NCBI RefSeq assembly: GCF_001693385.1
Contig: NZ_CP016428.1
Location: forward strand, 8,174,001 to 8,238,000
Length of the DNA: 64,000 nt
Direction: 5' to 3'
Source: Bradyrhizobium icense
GTDB taxonomy: Bacteria > Pseudomonadota > Alphaproteobacteria > Rhizobiales > Xanthobacteraceae
Shown: one piece after another, positions 17,455 through 27,697 of the stretch
Layout: every line of letters begins with the position of its first letter
Position numbering within the stretch: the stretch's first letter is position 1
Position numbers and translations under genes: made by a program
The notes under the pieces: model-generated
Told to the model about the DNA's origin: nothing
The model's input: the letters and a program-made list of their open reading frames with translations, nothing else
Databases searched by the model: none

Positions 17455-18216
17455 TTAATCCCTATTCGCCGGCGTCTGGATAAATCCGCGATTATGCGTC
17501 GGGCTGATCAGGATTTCGTTGACGCAGACCCGCGGCGGCAGGCTGGCGACGAAGGCGATGGTGCGGCCGCAATCTTCCGGCTGCAACATTTTCGCCTGCT
17601 CTTCCTCCGAAGGCACCACCGGGCGCGATTTCAGGATCGGGGTCGCGACCTCGCCGGGTGAGAGACAGCAGGCGCGCAGCCCGTTGACGCATTCGTCCAT
17701 GTTGAAGGAATGGGTCAGCGCCAGCACCGCATGTTTTGTGGTAGTGTAGGCCGGTCCCGGCATCTTTGACACGTGACGGCCGGCCCAGGACGCGACGTTG
17801 ATGATGCAGCCGTCCTTCTGCTTGCGCATCGCCGGCAGCACCGCGCGCATGCAATAGAGCACGCCGTTGAGGTTGATATCGACGACCTTGTCCCAGCCCT
17901 CCAGTTCCATGTCGGCCCAGCTTCGCTTCGGCACATTGATGCCGGCGCTGTTGACCAAAAGGTCGATCCGGCCGTGTTTTGCGAGAATCTGATCGGCGGC
18001 TTTGTCGACGTCTTCCTTGTTGCTGACGTCGAGCGCGATCGCCTCAGCCTTGCCGCCGTTTTTGGCGATATTGGCCACGACCTCGTCGAGGGCGTCTTTG
18101 CGGCGTCCCGAAACCACTACGATCCAGCCATCCGCCGCCAGGAATTCCGCCCCTGACGCGCCAATTCCGCTGCCCCCGCCCGTTACCCAGGCCACGCGTT
18201 TCCCGCTATTTGTCAT
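17455..18216 (-). CDS. SDR family NAD(P)-dependent oxidoreductase
   Basis: A 253-residue classical short-chain dehydrogenase. Cofactor loop TGGGSGIG at about 12-19, N-S-A-G, the catalytic Ser in the NVASWAG region, and the Y-T-T-T-K active-site pair. The C-terminus (RPVVPSEEEQAKMLQPEDCG) resembles SDRs near 3-ketoacyl reductases and serine dehydrogenase YdfG-like enzymes. Substrate unknown. It is divergent from matB, with 86 bases between, so both may share a control region. Confidence 0.9.
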   Translation of the reverse strand: MTNSGKRVAWVTGGGSGIGASGAEFLAADGWIVVVSGRRKDALDEVVANIAKNGGKAEAIALDVSNKEDVDKAADQILAKHGRIDLLVNSAGINVPKRSWADMELEGWDKVVDINLNGVLYCMRAVLPAMRKQKDGCIINVASWAGRHVSKMPGPAYTTTKHAVLALTHSFNMDECVNGLRACCLSPGEVATPILKSRPVVPSEEEQAKMLQPEDCGRTIAFVASLPPRVCVNEILISPTHNRGFIQTPANRD

Positions 18217-18302
18217 GCAAACTGTCTCCGTTGCTTTTTGAAGGGCGTTCTTGCTATTCCAGCCGACGAAATTCCCGGCCAGCGCCCTTCAGGGAAGTTT
18301 GC

Positions 18303-19832
18303 ATGAACACGACTGCCAACGCCAACCTGTTTTCCCGCCTGTTCGACACGCTCGACGATCCGAACCGGCTCGCGATCGAAATGCTCGATGGCACGCGCAT
18401 CAGCTATGGGGAGCTGATCGCCCGCGCCGGCCAGATGGCGAACGTGCTGGTTGCGCGCGGCGTCAAGCCCGGCGACCGCGTCGCAGCCCAGACCGAAAAA
18501 TCCGTGCCGGCGCTGGTGCTGTATCTTGCGACCGTGCGCGCGGGCGGCGTCTACCTGCCGCTCAATACCGCCTATACGCTTAACGAACTCGACTACTTCA
18601 TCTCCGACGCCGAGCCCGCGCTTGTGGTTTGCGACCCGTCGAAGGCCGAAGGCATCGGCGCGATCGCGGCGAAAGTGAAGGCCAAGGTCGAAACGCTCGG
18701 GCCCGACGGCAAGGGATCGCTGACGGATGCCGCCGCCAAGGCGGCGGCGGCCTTCGCAACGGTCGCGCGCGTCAATGACGACCTCGCCGCCATCCTCTAC
18801 ACCTCGGGCACCACCGGCCGCTCCAAGGGCGCGATGCTGACGCATGACAATCTCGCGTCAAACTCCTACAGCCTGGTCGACTACTGGCGGTTCACGGACA
18901 AGGACGTGCTGATCCACGCGCTGCCGATCTATCACACCCACGGCCTGTTCGTGGCCAGCAACGTCACGCTGTTTGCCCGCGCCTCGATGATCTTCCTGCC
19001 GAAGTTCGACCCTGAAACGATCATCAAGCTGATGGGGCGCGCCACCGTACTGATGGGCGTGCCGACCTTCTACACGCGGCTCTTGCAGAGCCCGGCGCTG
19101 TCGAAGGAATCGACCAAGCACATGCGGCTGTTCATTTCGGGCTCCGCGCCGTTGCTCGCCGACACCCATCGCGAATGGGCCGCGCGCACCGGCCACGCCG
19201 TGCTGGAACGCTACGGCATGACCGAAACCAACATGAACACGTCAAACCCCTATGATGGCGAGCGCGTGCCCGGCGCGGTCGGCCATCCCCTGCCCGGCGT
19301 TTCCGTGCGCGTCACCGATCCCGAGACCGGCAAGGAGCTCGCGCGCGAGGAAATCGGCATGATCGAGGTGAAAGGGCCCAACGTGTTCAAGGGCTATTGG
19401 CGGATGCCGGAGAAGACCAAAGCCGAATTCCGCGACGACGGCTTCTTCATCACCGGCGATCTCGGCAAGATCGACGACAAGGGCTATGTGCACATCCTCG
19501 GCCGCGGCAAGGATCTGGTGATATCAGGCGGCTTCAACGTCTATCCGAAGGAAATCGAGAGCGAGATCGACGCCATGCCCGGCGTGATCGAATCCGCCGT
19601 GATCGGCGTGCCGCACGCCGATTTCGGCGAAGGCGTCACCGCGGTGCTGGTCTGCAACAAGGGCGCAGACGTCACCGAGGCGGGCGTGCTGAAAGCGCTC
19701 GACGGACGACTTGCCAAATTCAAGATGCCGAAGCGCGTGTTCGTCGTCGACGAACTGCCGCGCAATGCCATGGGCAAGGTGCAGAAAAACATTTTGCGGG
19801 ATATGTACAAGGATATCTATTCGAAGCATTAG
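18303..19832 (+). CDS. matB: malonyl-CoA synthetase
   Basis: A 509-residue acyl-adenylate-forming enzyme, very like the Rhodopseudomonas palustris MatB in length and in long stretches. It has the AMP-binding YTSGTTGRSKGAML, the ERYGMTETNMNTSNPY region that binds the malonate carboxylate in MatB, the hinge GRGKDLVISGGFNVYPKE, and the C-terminal catalytic Lys in PRNAMGKVQKN. It converts malonate, and probably methylmalonate, to the CoA ester with ATP. The ATG at 18303 has AGGGAAG at a proper distance. In R. palustris this Lys is controlled by acetylation, which may hold here. Confidence 0.93.
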   Translation: MNTTANANLFSRLFDTLDDPNRLAIEMLDGTRISYGELIARAGQMANVLVARGVKPGDRVAAQTEKSVPALVLYLATVRAGGVYLPLNTAYTLNELDYFISDAEPALVVCDPSKAEGIGAIAAKVKAKVETLGPDGKGSLTDAAAKAAAAFATVARVNDDLAAILYTSGTTGRSKGAMLTHDNLASNSYSLVDYWRFTDKDVLIHALPIYHTHGLFVASNVTLFARASMIFLPKFDPETIIKLMGRATVLMGVPTFYTRLLQSPALSKESTKHMRLFISGSAPLLADTHREWAARTGHAVLERYGMTETNMNTSNPYDGERVPGAVGHPLPGVSVRVTDPETGKELAREEIGMIEVKGPNVFKGYWRMPEKTKAEFRDDGFFITGDLGKIDDKGYVHILGRGKDLVISGGFNVYPKEIESEIDAMPGVIESAVIGVPHADFGEGVTAVLVCNKGADVTEAGVLKALDGRLAKFKMPKRVFVVDELPRNAMGKVQKNILRDMYKDIYSKH

Positions 19833-19859
19833 GAGCGCGAGCAGTCGCGACTTGAAATA

Positions 19860-20357
19860 ATGAACCGCGAGCAAGCTGTCCGAATTCAAAAGTACTTCCT
19901 CGACGCCGACGTCGCTTTGGATCATGCGAGAATGGCTATCGCGGGCCTCGGAAAAGAGGAGCGGCTGGCCCTCGACGGATTGCTTCGAGAAGTTGTCGAC
20001 GCTTTGCACTTGGATCTGCTCGCGCAAATCTACGACCAGCATCCAGACTTGGAACCACCTCCTCGCGATGAGGAAATCCCGACCATCAGCAGCAGTCTCA
20101 CGTGGGATCAAGTTCGCTTGCCGCCATCTGTGACCGAAGCGGACCTCGATGGCATCCTTTTCTCATTGTTGAAGCCGCGATGGCAAAAGACCGCGATGGT
20201 GGTCATTCTGGCCGCGAAGCGCTGTGAGGAGCTTGCCCTGCCGATCGGCGGTGAAGAGATCGCCGCACGGCTGCAAGTCCTCAGCGATTCCGATCGCATC
20301 GAAGGCATCGGCGATCTCCGCAAATGGCGGCACAGTGAAGTGCGTGTGAAAGACTAG
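19860..20357 (+). CDS. hypothetical protein, DUF3658-like C-terminus
   Basis: A 165-residue cytoplasmic protein. It is helical at the N-terminus. The C-terminal 70 residues, ending R-I-E-G-I-G-D-L-R-K-W-R-H-S-E-V-R, resemble the DUF3658 tail, which usually accompanies DUF1835; the DUF1835 part is absent. It follows matB by 27 bases but its codon use is less GC-biased at third positions than matB, hinting at different origin. Function unknown. Confidence 0.65.
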   Translation: MNREQAVRIQKYFLDADVALDHARMAIAGLGKEERLALDGLLREVVDALHLDLLAQIYDQHPDLEPPPRDEEIPTISSSLTWDQVRLPPSVTEADLDGILFSLLKPRWQKTAMVVILAAKRCEELALPIGGEEIAARLQVLSDSDRIEGIGDLRKWRHSEVRVKD

Positions 20358-20389
20358 GGGCCGGCGGTCTCTGCTGCGCGCCGCGACGG

Positions 20390-21250
20390 CTATTGCCCGC
20401 TTACCAAACTGACCACGAACCTCCCGCCGACGATGAACAGGTACGTGCCGAACGCCATTTCAAGGGCGCGTTTCGACAGGGCATGCGCCACCTTCACACC
20501 GAGCGGCGCAGCAACCAGCGTGGTCGGCATCACCAGCAGCGCTCCGATCAACGACACATAACCGATCGAGAACGGCACCTGCAGCGCGGCGACATCGGGA
20601 AAGCGCGCGGCGGCAGGCCAGCCGGCACAGATATAGCCGAGCGCCCCGGGGATCGAGATCAACACCGCCAGCGCCGACGAGGTCGCGACCGCCTGGTGGA
20701 TCGGCCGGCCATAGAACGTCATCAGCAAATTCGCGAACAGGCCGCCGCCGATCCCCATCAGGGTCGACAGCAGCCCGACAAAGAAGCCGTAGGCGCGCAT
20801 CAGAAAACCCTTCGGAACGTCATCGCCGAATTTCCAGGTTTCCCGCGCCAGCAACAGCCGCGCTGCCGCCGACCACGCCACCATCACGAACACGATCTTG
20901 AACAGCCGCTCCGGCGCGAAGCGCGCGGTGACGCTGCCGGCGATCACGCCGATCACGATCGGCAGCCACCAGCGCTTGAGGATTTCCATGTCGACCGCGC
21001 CCCTGTTGTAATGGGCGCGGAACGAGGAGAGCGAGGTCGGGATGATGATCGCAAGCGAGGTGCCGATGCAGAGCGGCATCCGCACCTCGAGCGGCACGCC
21101 CGCCAGCCGGAAGCATTCGTAGAACACCGGCACCAGGATGGCGCCGCCGCCGATGCCGAACAATCCGGCCAGAAATCCCGACAGCGCGCCAACCGCGATC
21201 AGCAGCAGGGCGAGTTCGATAAGCTCTTTCGGATCGAGGCCGGCGACCAT
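20390..21250 (-). CDS. TauE/SafE family sulfite/anion exporter
   Basis: A 286-residue inner-membrane protein with about eight membrane segments in two related halves, each with a G-I-G-G-G motif (FGIGGGAILVP near 31-41 and MGIGGGLFANL near 168-178). That is the TauE/SafE (DUF81) signature. Members export sulfite, sulfoacetate or other organosulfur anions; the substrate here is unknown. The gene starts against the remains of a divergent LysR regulator, which may once have controlled it. Confidence 0.9.
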   Translation of the reverse strand: MVAGLDPKELIELALLLIAVGALSGFLAGLFGIGGGAILVPVFYECFRLAGVPLEVRMPLCIGTSLAIIIPTSLSSFRAHYNRGAVDMEILKRWWLPIVIGVIAGSVTARFAPERLFKIVFVMVAWSAAARLLLARETWKFGDDVPKGFLMRAYGFFVGLLSTLMGIGGGLFANLLMTFYGRPIHQAVATSSALAVLISIPGALGYICAGWPAAARFPDVAALQVPFSIGYVSLIGALLVMPTTLVAAPLGVKVAHALSKRALEMAFGTYLFIVGGRFVVSLVSGQ

Positions 21251-21254
21251 GTCC

Positions 21255-21682
21255 CAAGCATCCCGTGTTCACCACCTGCGACGCGCGCATCTGCAGGCGG
21301 CCGGAGAGACTTAGCTGCTTCCGAAATGCGGGAATATCCATTATCTCCGGCAGCGTCGGATGGCGCTTTGCCGACGGCAGAAAACGGGCCGCAAAATCCG
21401 CATATCCGGTCGGCTCTGGATGAATAGCCTCGATGCGCTCGCCGCCACCGCAAGGGAAGGCGCCAACATCGTGCGGTTGCCGTCGTGGCAGGCCGGAGCC
21501 GATCTCGCTGCCGGCCCCTGGTTCGCCTGCTCGTCGACTACGAGCCGCAACCCGCCCCGCTGCATCTGGTGCTTCAGCCGTCACGGCTGGCTTCTCTGGA
21601 GATCGGAGCCTTCGTCGACTGTCTCGTAGAGCCGTGGCGCGGAACCGACCCTTTGGCGCGCAGCCTCGCTTGCCCTCAATGA
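21255..21682 (+). pseudogene. decayed C-terminal half of a LysR-type regulator
   Basis: Reading across frames recovers a LysR substrate-binding domain: a first piece with R-P-E-R-L-S-C-F-R-N-A-G and GWRFADGR (to about 21374), a second with GRLWMNSLDALAATAREGAN and IVRLPSWQAGADLAAG (to about 21515), and a third with LVRLLVDYEPQPAPLHLVLQ then RLASLEIGAFVDCLVE, ending at 21682. At least two one-base shifts separate them. The N-terminal DNA-binding half is gone; the TauE/SafE gene begins where it would be. The 215 bases from 21683 to sdhC hold no gene. Confidence 0.65.
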
Positions 21683-21897
21683 ATAGAATATATATTCAAT
21701 TCTTCAACCTTGCCAAATGCCCGTGGTATACCAAGCCGCTGAACAATCGCGCTTCATCGCCACACTAGCAATGAACGGTGGTTCGATTCCAAGCCATTTG
21801 GCCGTTGCGCGGACTGTTTCGACTCCGTAAATAGAATTCATCTACCGCGTTCCCCGATGGGCCGGGCCGCGGTCCCACAGCAACGTAAAGCCGCCGC

Positions 21898-22296
21898 ATG
21901 ACCGCCAGGATCGAACGACCGCTATCGCCCCATTTGCAGACCTATCGCATGACCCTGACGATGGCGCTTTCCGTCATCCACCGTGCGACTGGTATTGCGC
22001 TCTATTTCGGCACGCTACTGCTCGCCTGGTGGCTGATTGCGGCGGCATCCGGCCCCGGGGCTTACGCCAATGTCCAGGCCTTTACTGGCAGCATCATCGG
22101 CAAGCTGATCGTGTTCGGCTATACTTGGGCGCTGCTGCACCATCTGGTCAGCGGTATCCGCTACTTCTTCTGGGATCTCGGCTACGGCTTCAAGGCCAAC
22201 GAGCGTGAGGCGCTCACCTGGGGCGCGCTGATCGCGGGCATTTCGCTGACCGTCCTGGTCTGGATCATCGCCTACACAGTCGGAGGCGGGCGATGA
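21898..22296 (+). CDS. sdhC: succinate dehydrogenase cytochrome b556 subunit
   Basis: A 132-residue membrane anchor with three helices. It opens R-P-L-S-P-H-L-Q-T-Y-R, with S-V-I-H-R-A-T-G and L-L-H-H-L-V-S-G-I-R carrying His for haem b and Ser/Arg for the quinone site. It anchors complex II and passes electrons to ubiquinone. Its stop overlaps the sdhD start (ATGA at 22293). Confidence 0.95.
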   Translation: MTARIERPLSPHLQTYRMTLTMALSVIHRATGIALYFGTLLLAWWLIAAASGPGAYANVQAFTGSIIGKLIVFGYTWALLHHLVSGIRYFFWDLGYGFKANEREALTWGALIAGISLTVLVWIIAYTVGGGR

Positions 22297-22685
22297 GCGG
22301 CCGCTCCTCGATGCGCACGCCGCTCGGCCGCGTCCGCAATCTCGGTTCCTCGCATTCCGGCACCACCGATTTCTGGCGCCAGCGCCTCACGGCGGTGGCG
22401 ATGACGCTCTTGATCGTGCCCGTCATCGTGATCGTACTGATGCTGATCGGCCGCAACCAGGCCGGCGCGGCACAGATCCTCGGCTCGCTTCCGATCGCGA
22501 TCATCCTGGTGCTCTTCATCATCGCCAGCGTCTGGCACATGAAGATCGGCATGCAGATCATCATCGAGGATTATGTGCACAACGAGATGCTGAAGCTCGC
22601 GAGCGTGATGGCCAACAATTTCTTCTGTATCGCAGTGGCACTGGCCTCGATTTACGCGATCGTAAAACTGTCATCGGGAGTGTAG
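22293..22685 (+). CDS. sdhD: succinate dehydrogenase membrane anchor subunit
   Basis: A 130-residue protein with three membrane helices. The N-terminal T-P-L-G-R-V-R-N-L-G-S and the W-H-M-K-I-G-M-Q-I-I-I-E-D-Y region with the second haem-ligand His are typical of alphaproteobacterial SdhD. It overlaps sdhC by four bases and is followed after three bases by sdhA, so translation is probably coupled. Confidence 0.94.
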   Translation: MSGRSSMRTPLGRVRNLGSSHSGTTDFWRQRLTAVAMTLLIVPVIVIVLMLIGRNQAGAAQILGSLPIAIILVLFIIASVWHMKIGMQIIIEDYVHNEMLKLASVMANNFFCIAVALASIYAIVKLSSGV

Positions 22686-22688
22686 CCC

Positions 22689-24530
22689 ATGGCTGCTGAA
22701 GGTAACGGCAAGGCCACGAGCCGCAGTGGCCCGGCCACCAACGGAAAAGCCTATCCGATCGAGGACCACACCTACGATGTCGTGGTGGTGGGCGCCGGCG
22801 GCGCGGGTCTGCGCGCGGTGGTCGGCTGCAGCGAGGCCGGCCTGCGCACCGCCTGCATTACAAAGGTATTCCCGACCCGCTCGCACACGGTCGCAGCCCA
22901 AGGCGGCATTTCGGCTTCGCTCGGCAACATGCATCCGGACGACTGGCGCTGGCACATGTACGACACCGTCAAGGGGTCGGACTGGCTCGGCGACCAGGAC
23001 GCGATCGAATACATGGTGCGCAACGCGCCGGAGGCCGTCTACGAGCTCGAACATTGGGGCGTTCCGTTCTCGCGCACCGAGGACGGCAAGATCTACCAGC
23101 GTCCGTTCGGCGGCATGACCATGGACTACGGCAAGGGCCAGGCGCAGCGCACCTGCGCCGCCGCCGACCGCACCGGTCACGCCATGCTGCACACGATGTA
23201 CGGCCAGGCGCTGCGCCATTCGGCCGAGTTCTACATCGAGTTCTTCGCCATCGATTTGATCATGGACGACCAGGGCGCCTGCCGCGGCGTCATCGCGCTC
23301 AAGCTCGACGACGGCACGCTGCACCGCTTTCGTGCCCAGACCACGATTCTGGCCACCGGCGGCTACGGCCGCGCCTACGCCTCCTGCACCTCGGCGCATA
23401 CCTGCACCGGCGACGGCGGCGGCATGGTGTTGCGCGCCGGCCTGCCGCTGCAGGACATGGAGTTCGTCCAGTTCCACCCGACCGGGATTTACGGCGCCGG
23501 CTGCCTCGTCACCGAGGGCGCCCGCGGCGAAGGCGGCTACCTCGTCAATTCCGAGGGTGAGCGCTTCATGGAACGCTATGCGCCGTCCGCCAAGGACCTC
23601 GCCTCGCGCGACGTGGTTTCCCGCTCGATGACCATCGAGATCCGCGAGGGCCGCGGCGTCGGCAAGAAGAAGGACCACATCTACCTGCACCTCGATCATC
23701 TCGATCCGAAGGTGCTGCAGGAACGGCTGCCCGGTATTTCCGAATCGGCGAAGATCTTCGCCAATGTCGACGTCACCCGTGAGCCGATTCCGATCGTGCC
23801 GACCGTGCACTATAACATGGGCGGCATTCCCACCAATTATCACGCCGAAGTCCTGACCAAGAAGGACGGCGACGACAATGCTGTGGTGCCGGGCCTGATG
23901 GCGATCGGCGAAGCGGCTTGCGTGTCCGTGCATGGCGCCAACCGGCTCGGCTCCAACTCGCTGATCGACCTCGTCGTATTCGGCCGCGCCGCCGCGCTGC
24001 GGCTCGCAGAAAAGCTGACGCCGAACGGCAAGCAGCCGGAGTTACCGAAGGATTCCGCCGACATGGCGCTCGGACGGCTCGATCATTACCGCCACGCTTC
24101 CGGCGGCACGCCGACCGCGAAGCTGCGGGACAGCATGCAGCACGTGATGCAGAACAATTGCGCGGTGTTCCGCACCGGCGAAATCCTTCACGAAGGCCAG
24201 AACCTGATCCACAAGGTGCATGGCGGCATCGGCGACATCGCAACCACCGACCGCTCGCTGGTCTGGAATTCGGATCTGGTCGAGACGCTGGAATTCGACA
24301 ATCTGATCGTGCAAGCGGTGGTCACCATGGATTCGGCGGCGAACCGCACCGAAAGCCGCGGCGCCCACGCGCGCGAGGATTTTGCCGAGCGCGACGACAA
24401 GAACTGGATGAAGCATACGCTGGCGTGGATCGACCCGAACGGCAAGACCACGATCGATTACCGCCCGGTGCACGACTACACGATGACGAACGACGTTCAG
24501 TACATCCCGCCGAAGGCGCGGGTGTATTGA
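22689..24530 (+). CDS. sdhA: succinate dehydrogenase flavoprotein subunit
   Basis: A 613-residue protein that oxidises succinate to fumarate. FAD dinucleotide loop [11 protein letters not shown] at about 36-46; covalent-FAD His in [10 protein letters not shown]; substrate site [20 protein letters not shown] with its catalytic Arg. The C-terminal Y-I-P-P-K-A-R-V-Y is conserved. Length is normal. Third gene of the sdhCDAB operon. Confidence 0.98.
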   Translation: MAAEGNGKATSRSGPATNGKAYPIEDHTYDVVVVGAGGAGLRAVVGCSEAGLRTACITKVFPTRSHTVAAQGGISASLGNMHPDDWRWHMYDTVKGSDWLGDQDAIEYMVRNAPEAVYELEHWGVPFSRTEDGKIYQRPFGGMTMDYGKGQAQRTCAAADRTGHAMLHTMYGQALRHSAEFYIEFFAIDLIMDDQGACRGVIALKLDDGTLHRFRAQTTILATGGYGRAYASCTSAHTCTGDGGGMVLRAGLPLQDMEFVQFHPTGIYGAGCLVTEGARGEGGYLVNSEGERFMERYAPSAKDLASRDVVSRSMTIEIREGRGVGKKKDHIYLHLDHLDPKVLQERLPGISESAKIFANVDVTREPIPIVPTVHYNMGGIPTNYHAEVLTKKDGDDNAVVPGLMAIGEAACVSVHGANRLGSNSLIDLVVFGRAAALRLAEKLTPNGKQPELPKDSADMALGRLDHYRHASGGTPTAKLRDSMQHVMQNNCAVFRTGEILHEGQNLIHKVHGGIGDIATTDRSLVWNSDLVETLEFDNLIVQAVVTMDSAANRTESRGAHAREDFAERDDKNWMKHTLAWIDPNGKTTIDYRPVHDYTMTNDVQYIPPKARVY

Positions 24531-24554
24531 TGACGACAGCGAAGGCTTGCAGGT

Positions 24555-25340
24555 ATGGCTGAATTCACGCTTCCGAAAAATTCGAAGATCACCGGCGGCA
24601 AGACCTGGCCGAAGCCGGCCGGCGCGACCGAGACGCGCGAGTTCCGGGTCTATCGCTGGAATCCGGACGACGCCAAGAATCCGAGCGTCGACACCTATCA
24701 TGTCGACATCAACGATTGCGGCCCGATGGTGCTGGATGGCCTGATCTGGATCAAGAACAACATCGACCCGACGCTGACCTTCCGCCGCTCCTGCCGCGAA
24801 GGCGTCTGCGGCTCCTGCGCCATGAACATCGACGGCCAGAACACGCTGGCCTGCACCAAGTCGATGCACGATGTCGCTGCAGGCGGCGCGGTGAAGGTCA
24901 ATCCGCTGCCGCACCAGCCTGTCGTGAAGGACCTGGTGCCCGATCTGACCAACTTCTACGCGCAATATGCCTCGATCGAGCCCTGGCTGAAGACCACGAC
25001 GCCGACGCCGCAGAAGGAATGGAAGCAAAGCCACGAGGACCGCGAAAAACTCGACGGCCTTTACGAGTGCATCCTGTGCGCCTGCTGCTCGACTTCCTGC
25101 CCGAGCTACTGGTGGAACAGCGAACGCTTTCTCGGGCCCGCTGCTCTGCTGCAGGCGACGCGCTGGGTGAAGGATTCCCGCGATGAAGCCACCGGCGAGC
25201 GGCTCGACAATCTCGAGGACCCGTTCCGGCTCTACCGCTGCCACACCATCATGAACTGCGCCAAGGCATGCCCGAAGGGCCTGAACCCATCGGAAGCCAT
25301 CGCCGAACTCAAGCTGAAGATGGTCGAACGGCAGATCTAG
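24555..25340 (+). CDS. sdhB: succinate dehydrogenase iron-sulfur subunit
   Basis: A 261-residue protein with three clusters: the 2Fe-2S site [20 protein letters not shown] at about 80-100, then [16 protein letters not shown] and [17 protein letters not shown] for the 4Fe-4S and 3Fe-4S clusters. It moves electrons from SdhA to the quinone site. It starts 24 bases after sdhA and ends the operon; no clear terminator is seen after it. Confidence 0.98.
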   Translation: MAEFTLPKNSKITGGKTWPKPAGATETREFRVYRWNPDDAKNPSVDTYHVDINDCGPMVLDGLIWIKNNIDPTLTFRRSCREGVCGSCAMNIDGQNTLACTKSMHDVAAGGAVKVNPLPHQPVVKDLVPDLTNFYAQYASIEPWLKTTTPTPQKEWKQSHEDREKLDGLYECILCACCSTSCPSYWWNSERFLGPAALLQATRWVKDSRDEATGERLDNLEDPFRLYRCHTIMNCAKACPKGLNPSEAIAELKLKMVERQI

Positions 25341-25492
25341 GCACTGTTCTGTAGCCCGGATGGAGCCAACTGCTGGATTTGAATCAACTACCATCAATCC
25401 GGCTCAACGCTCTCCGAGAAAAGTTCCCTTCCCCGCTGCGCTTTATTCTCCGCACTACTTTGCGTTATGCTCGGCGCGGAGCCGGAGCGAGC

Positions 25493-27655
25493 GTGCAGAC
25501 CGCGCAACCTAATTCGCTGAGACTGCTGCAATGGATGATGGTCGCCTCGTTGGCGCTTCCGTTGGCGCTCTTTGTATTTGCATCCGCGGTTTCCTGGGTC
25601 TCGATCCGCGAAACCGCCGACCGTGAAATCGAGCGTACGCTGGATGTCGCGCATGAGCATGCGCTGAAAGTATTCGAGACCATCGACCGCAGCCTGTCGG
25701 AGATCGCCGAGATCATCCGCGATCTTCCGGATGCCGACATCGTTGCCCGCGAGCAAGCGGTGCATTTGCGGCTGAAGCAACTGGTCGCTTCCCTGCCGCA
25801 CGTGAAGTCGGTCTGGATCTTCGACGCCAAGGGCCACGCGCTCGTCAACAGCCTCGTCGTCCCGGCGCCCGAGATCGATTTTTCCGACCGGGACTATTTC
25901 AAGGCCCACGTCGCCGGCGATATCGGAACCTATATTGGCGAGGCGCTCACGCCGCGGCCGCCCTATCAGGGCGCCGCGTTCTTCGGCGTCAGCAGACGGC
26001 GCCCGAGCGAGAACGGCAGCTTCGCAGGTGTGATCCACACCTCCGTGCTGCCGGAATATTTCGAAAATTACTACGCCCGGATCGGCCGCGAGCCGGGCAG
26101 CTTCTTCGCGGTCGGTCGCACGGACGGCACCGTGCTCGCTCGTTTTCCCGCCGCAAGCCGAGACATCCTCGACCGCAACGGCGCGCTCGGAAAACTGATC
26201 GGGGCCGATCCCAAGTCCGAGACCAAGTCCGAGACCAAGGCCGGGCTCATCACCCTGACCTCGCCGACTGACGGCATCGAACGGCGGCTCGGATACCAGC
26301 GGCTCGCCAAATACCCGATCTATGTCAGTGCGGGCCTCGAGACATCGGCGATCCGGGCACGCTGGCTGTCCACCATGAGCCAGCACCTGATTTTCGGCGC
26401 ACCGGCCACCGCGCTGCTGTTTGCCCTGCTGGGGCTGGCCTTGCGCCGGACGCGTCACCTTCATTTCGAGGCCGAGAAGCGCCGGTTGGCCGAGGAAGCG
26501 CTGAAGCACGGCCAACGGCTGGAGGCGCTGGGCCAGTTGACCGGCGGCGTTGCGCACGACTTCAATAATCTGCTGACGGTGATCCGCGCTTCCGTGGACC
26601 TGTTGCGGCGGCCCGACCTGCCGGAGGCGCGGCGGCTGCGCTATATCGATGCGATCTCGGACACGGTGACCCGCGCCGCCAAGCTGACCGGACAATTGCT
26701 GGCCTTCGCGCGGCGGCAGACGTTGAAGCCGGAGGTGTTCGACGTCGGACGGACCGTGCAGATGCTGAGCGAAATGATCGGCACTCTGATCGGTTCGCGC
26801 ATCGAAATTGTCATCCTTGGGCCGGAGGAGCCGTGCTTCGTCAACGCCGACGCCGGCCAGTTCGAAACCGCCATCATCAACATGGCCGTCAACGCGCGGG
26901 ACGCCATGGCAGGCCGCGGACGGCTGACGATTGCGGTCGGAATGGCGGCCAGCCTGCCCAACGCCGCCCCGCTGCCGCTACATCCATATGGCTATGTGGC
27001 CGTATCGGTCGCCGATACCGGCAGCGGCATTCCGCCGGATCAGTTCGAACGCATTTTCGAACCCTTCTTTACGACCAAGCAGGCCGGCCATGGCACCGGG
27101 CTCGGCCTGTCGCAGGTATTCGGTTTCGCCAGGCAATCCGGCGGCGAGGTGGCCGTGGCCAGCGAAATGGGCAAGGGCAGCATTTTCACGCTGTATCTGC
27201 CACGCACCGCCGGCAGCGGGAAATCGCGACAGATGCCGACAGCAGATGCCGCGGCGATCGACGGCAGCGGGATGTCGGTGCTCGTGGTCGAGGACAATGC
27301 CGAGGTCGGACGCTTCGCCACCGACGCGCTGACCGAACTCGGCTACACCACCAGACTCGTCGGCAACGCCGTGCATGCGCTCGAAGAGCTTGCCAGCAGC
27401 GCGGAGCATTTCGATGCCGTGTTCACCGACGTCGTGATGCCCGGCATGACCGGCCTTGAACTCGCCCAGGAAATCCGCCGTCGCCATCCCGACCTGCCGG
27501 TCGTGCTGACCAGCGGTTACAGCCACGTGCTGTCGGAGCACGGCAGCTACGGTTTCGAGCTGCTGCAGAAGCCCTATTCGATCGAGCATCTTTCCCATGT
27601 GCTGCACCGGGTTGGTCGGCGGGAGGTGAAGCCCAGCGTGGAAACGCGGGCGTGA
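25493..27655 (+). CDS. membrane hybrid sensor histidine kinase with receiver domain
   Basis: A 720-residue protein if it starts at the GTG at 25493, which has GGAG six bases upstream; the frame opens further back at a TTG (25379). Membrane segment at about 12-38, a periplasmic PDC/Cache-like sensor of about 260 residues, a second segment at about 300-320, then a kinase domain with His355 in LTGGVAHDFNNLL, N-box NMAVNARDAM, G-boxes D-T-G-S-G-I-P and GHGTGLGLSQVFGF, and a C-terminal receiver with Asp646 in FTDVVMPG. The ligand is unknown. A 12-base repeat in the sensor encodes K-S-E-T twice. No partner regulator is adjacent. Confidence 0.88.
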   Translation: MQTAQPNSLRLLQWMMVASLALPLALFVFASAVSWVSIRETADREIERTLDVAHEHALKVFETIDRSLSEIAEIIRDLPDADIVAREQAVHLRLKQLVASLPHVKSVWIFDAKGHALVNSLVVPAPEIDFSDRDYFKAHVAGDIGTYIGEALTPRPPYQGAAFFGVSRRRPSENGSFAGVIHTSVLPEYFENYYARIGREPGSFFAVGRTDGTVLARFPAASRDILDRNGALGKLIGADPKSETKSETKAGLITLTSPTDGIERRLGYQRLAKYPIYVSAGLETSAIRARWLSTMSQHLIFGAPATALLFALLGLALRRTRHLHFEAEKRRLAEEALKHGQRLEALGQLTGGVAHDFNNLLTVIRASVDLLRRPDLPEARRLRYIDAISDTVTRAAKLTGQLLAFARRQTLKPEVFDVGRTVQMLSEMIGTLIGSRIEIVILGPEEPCFVNADAGQFETAIINMAVNARDAMAGRGRLTIAVGMAASLPNAAPLPLHPYGYVAVSVADTGSGIPPDQFERIFEPFFTTKQAGHGTGLGLSQVFGFARQSGGEVAVASEMGKGSIFTLYLPRTAGSGKSRQMPTADAAAIDGSGMSVLVVEDNAEVGRFATDALTELGYTTRLVGNAVHALEELASSAEHFDAVFTDVVMPGMTGLELAQEIRRRHPDLPVVLTSGYSHVLSEHGSYGFELLQKPYSIEHLSHVLHRVGRREVKPSVETRA

Positions 27656-27697
27656 CCTAGGCGCCGCAAGTGCCGATGATTGGCTTCGACATTTCCA

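Noticed and set aside
20393..21427. A 344-codon plus-strand frame opposite the TauE/SafE gene.
   Set aside because: Strongly polar Arg/Gln/His-rich product of the reverse strand of a membrane protein; no domain.
21775..21800. A stretch with GGTTCGATTCC that looks like a tRNA T-arm, possibly a fragment left by integration.
   Set aside because: The flanking bases do not pair as a T-stem and no acceptor or anticodon arms are found nearby. It is a chance match.
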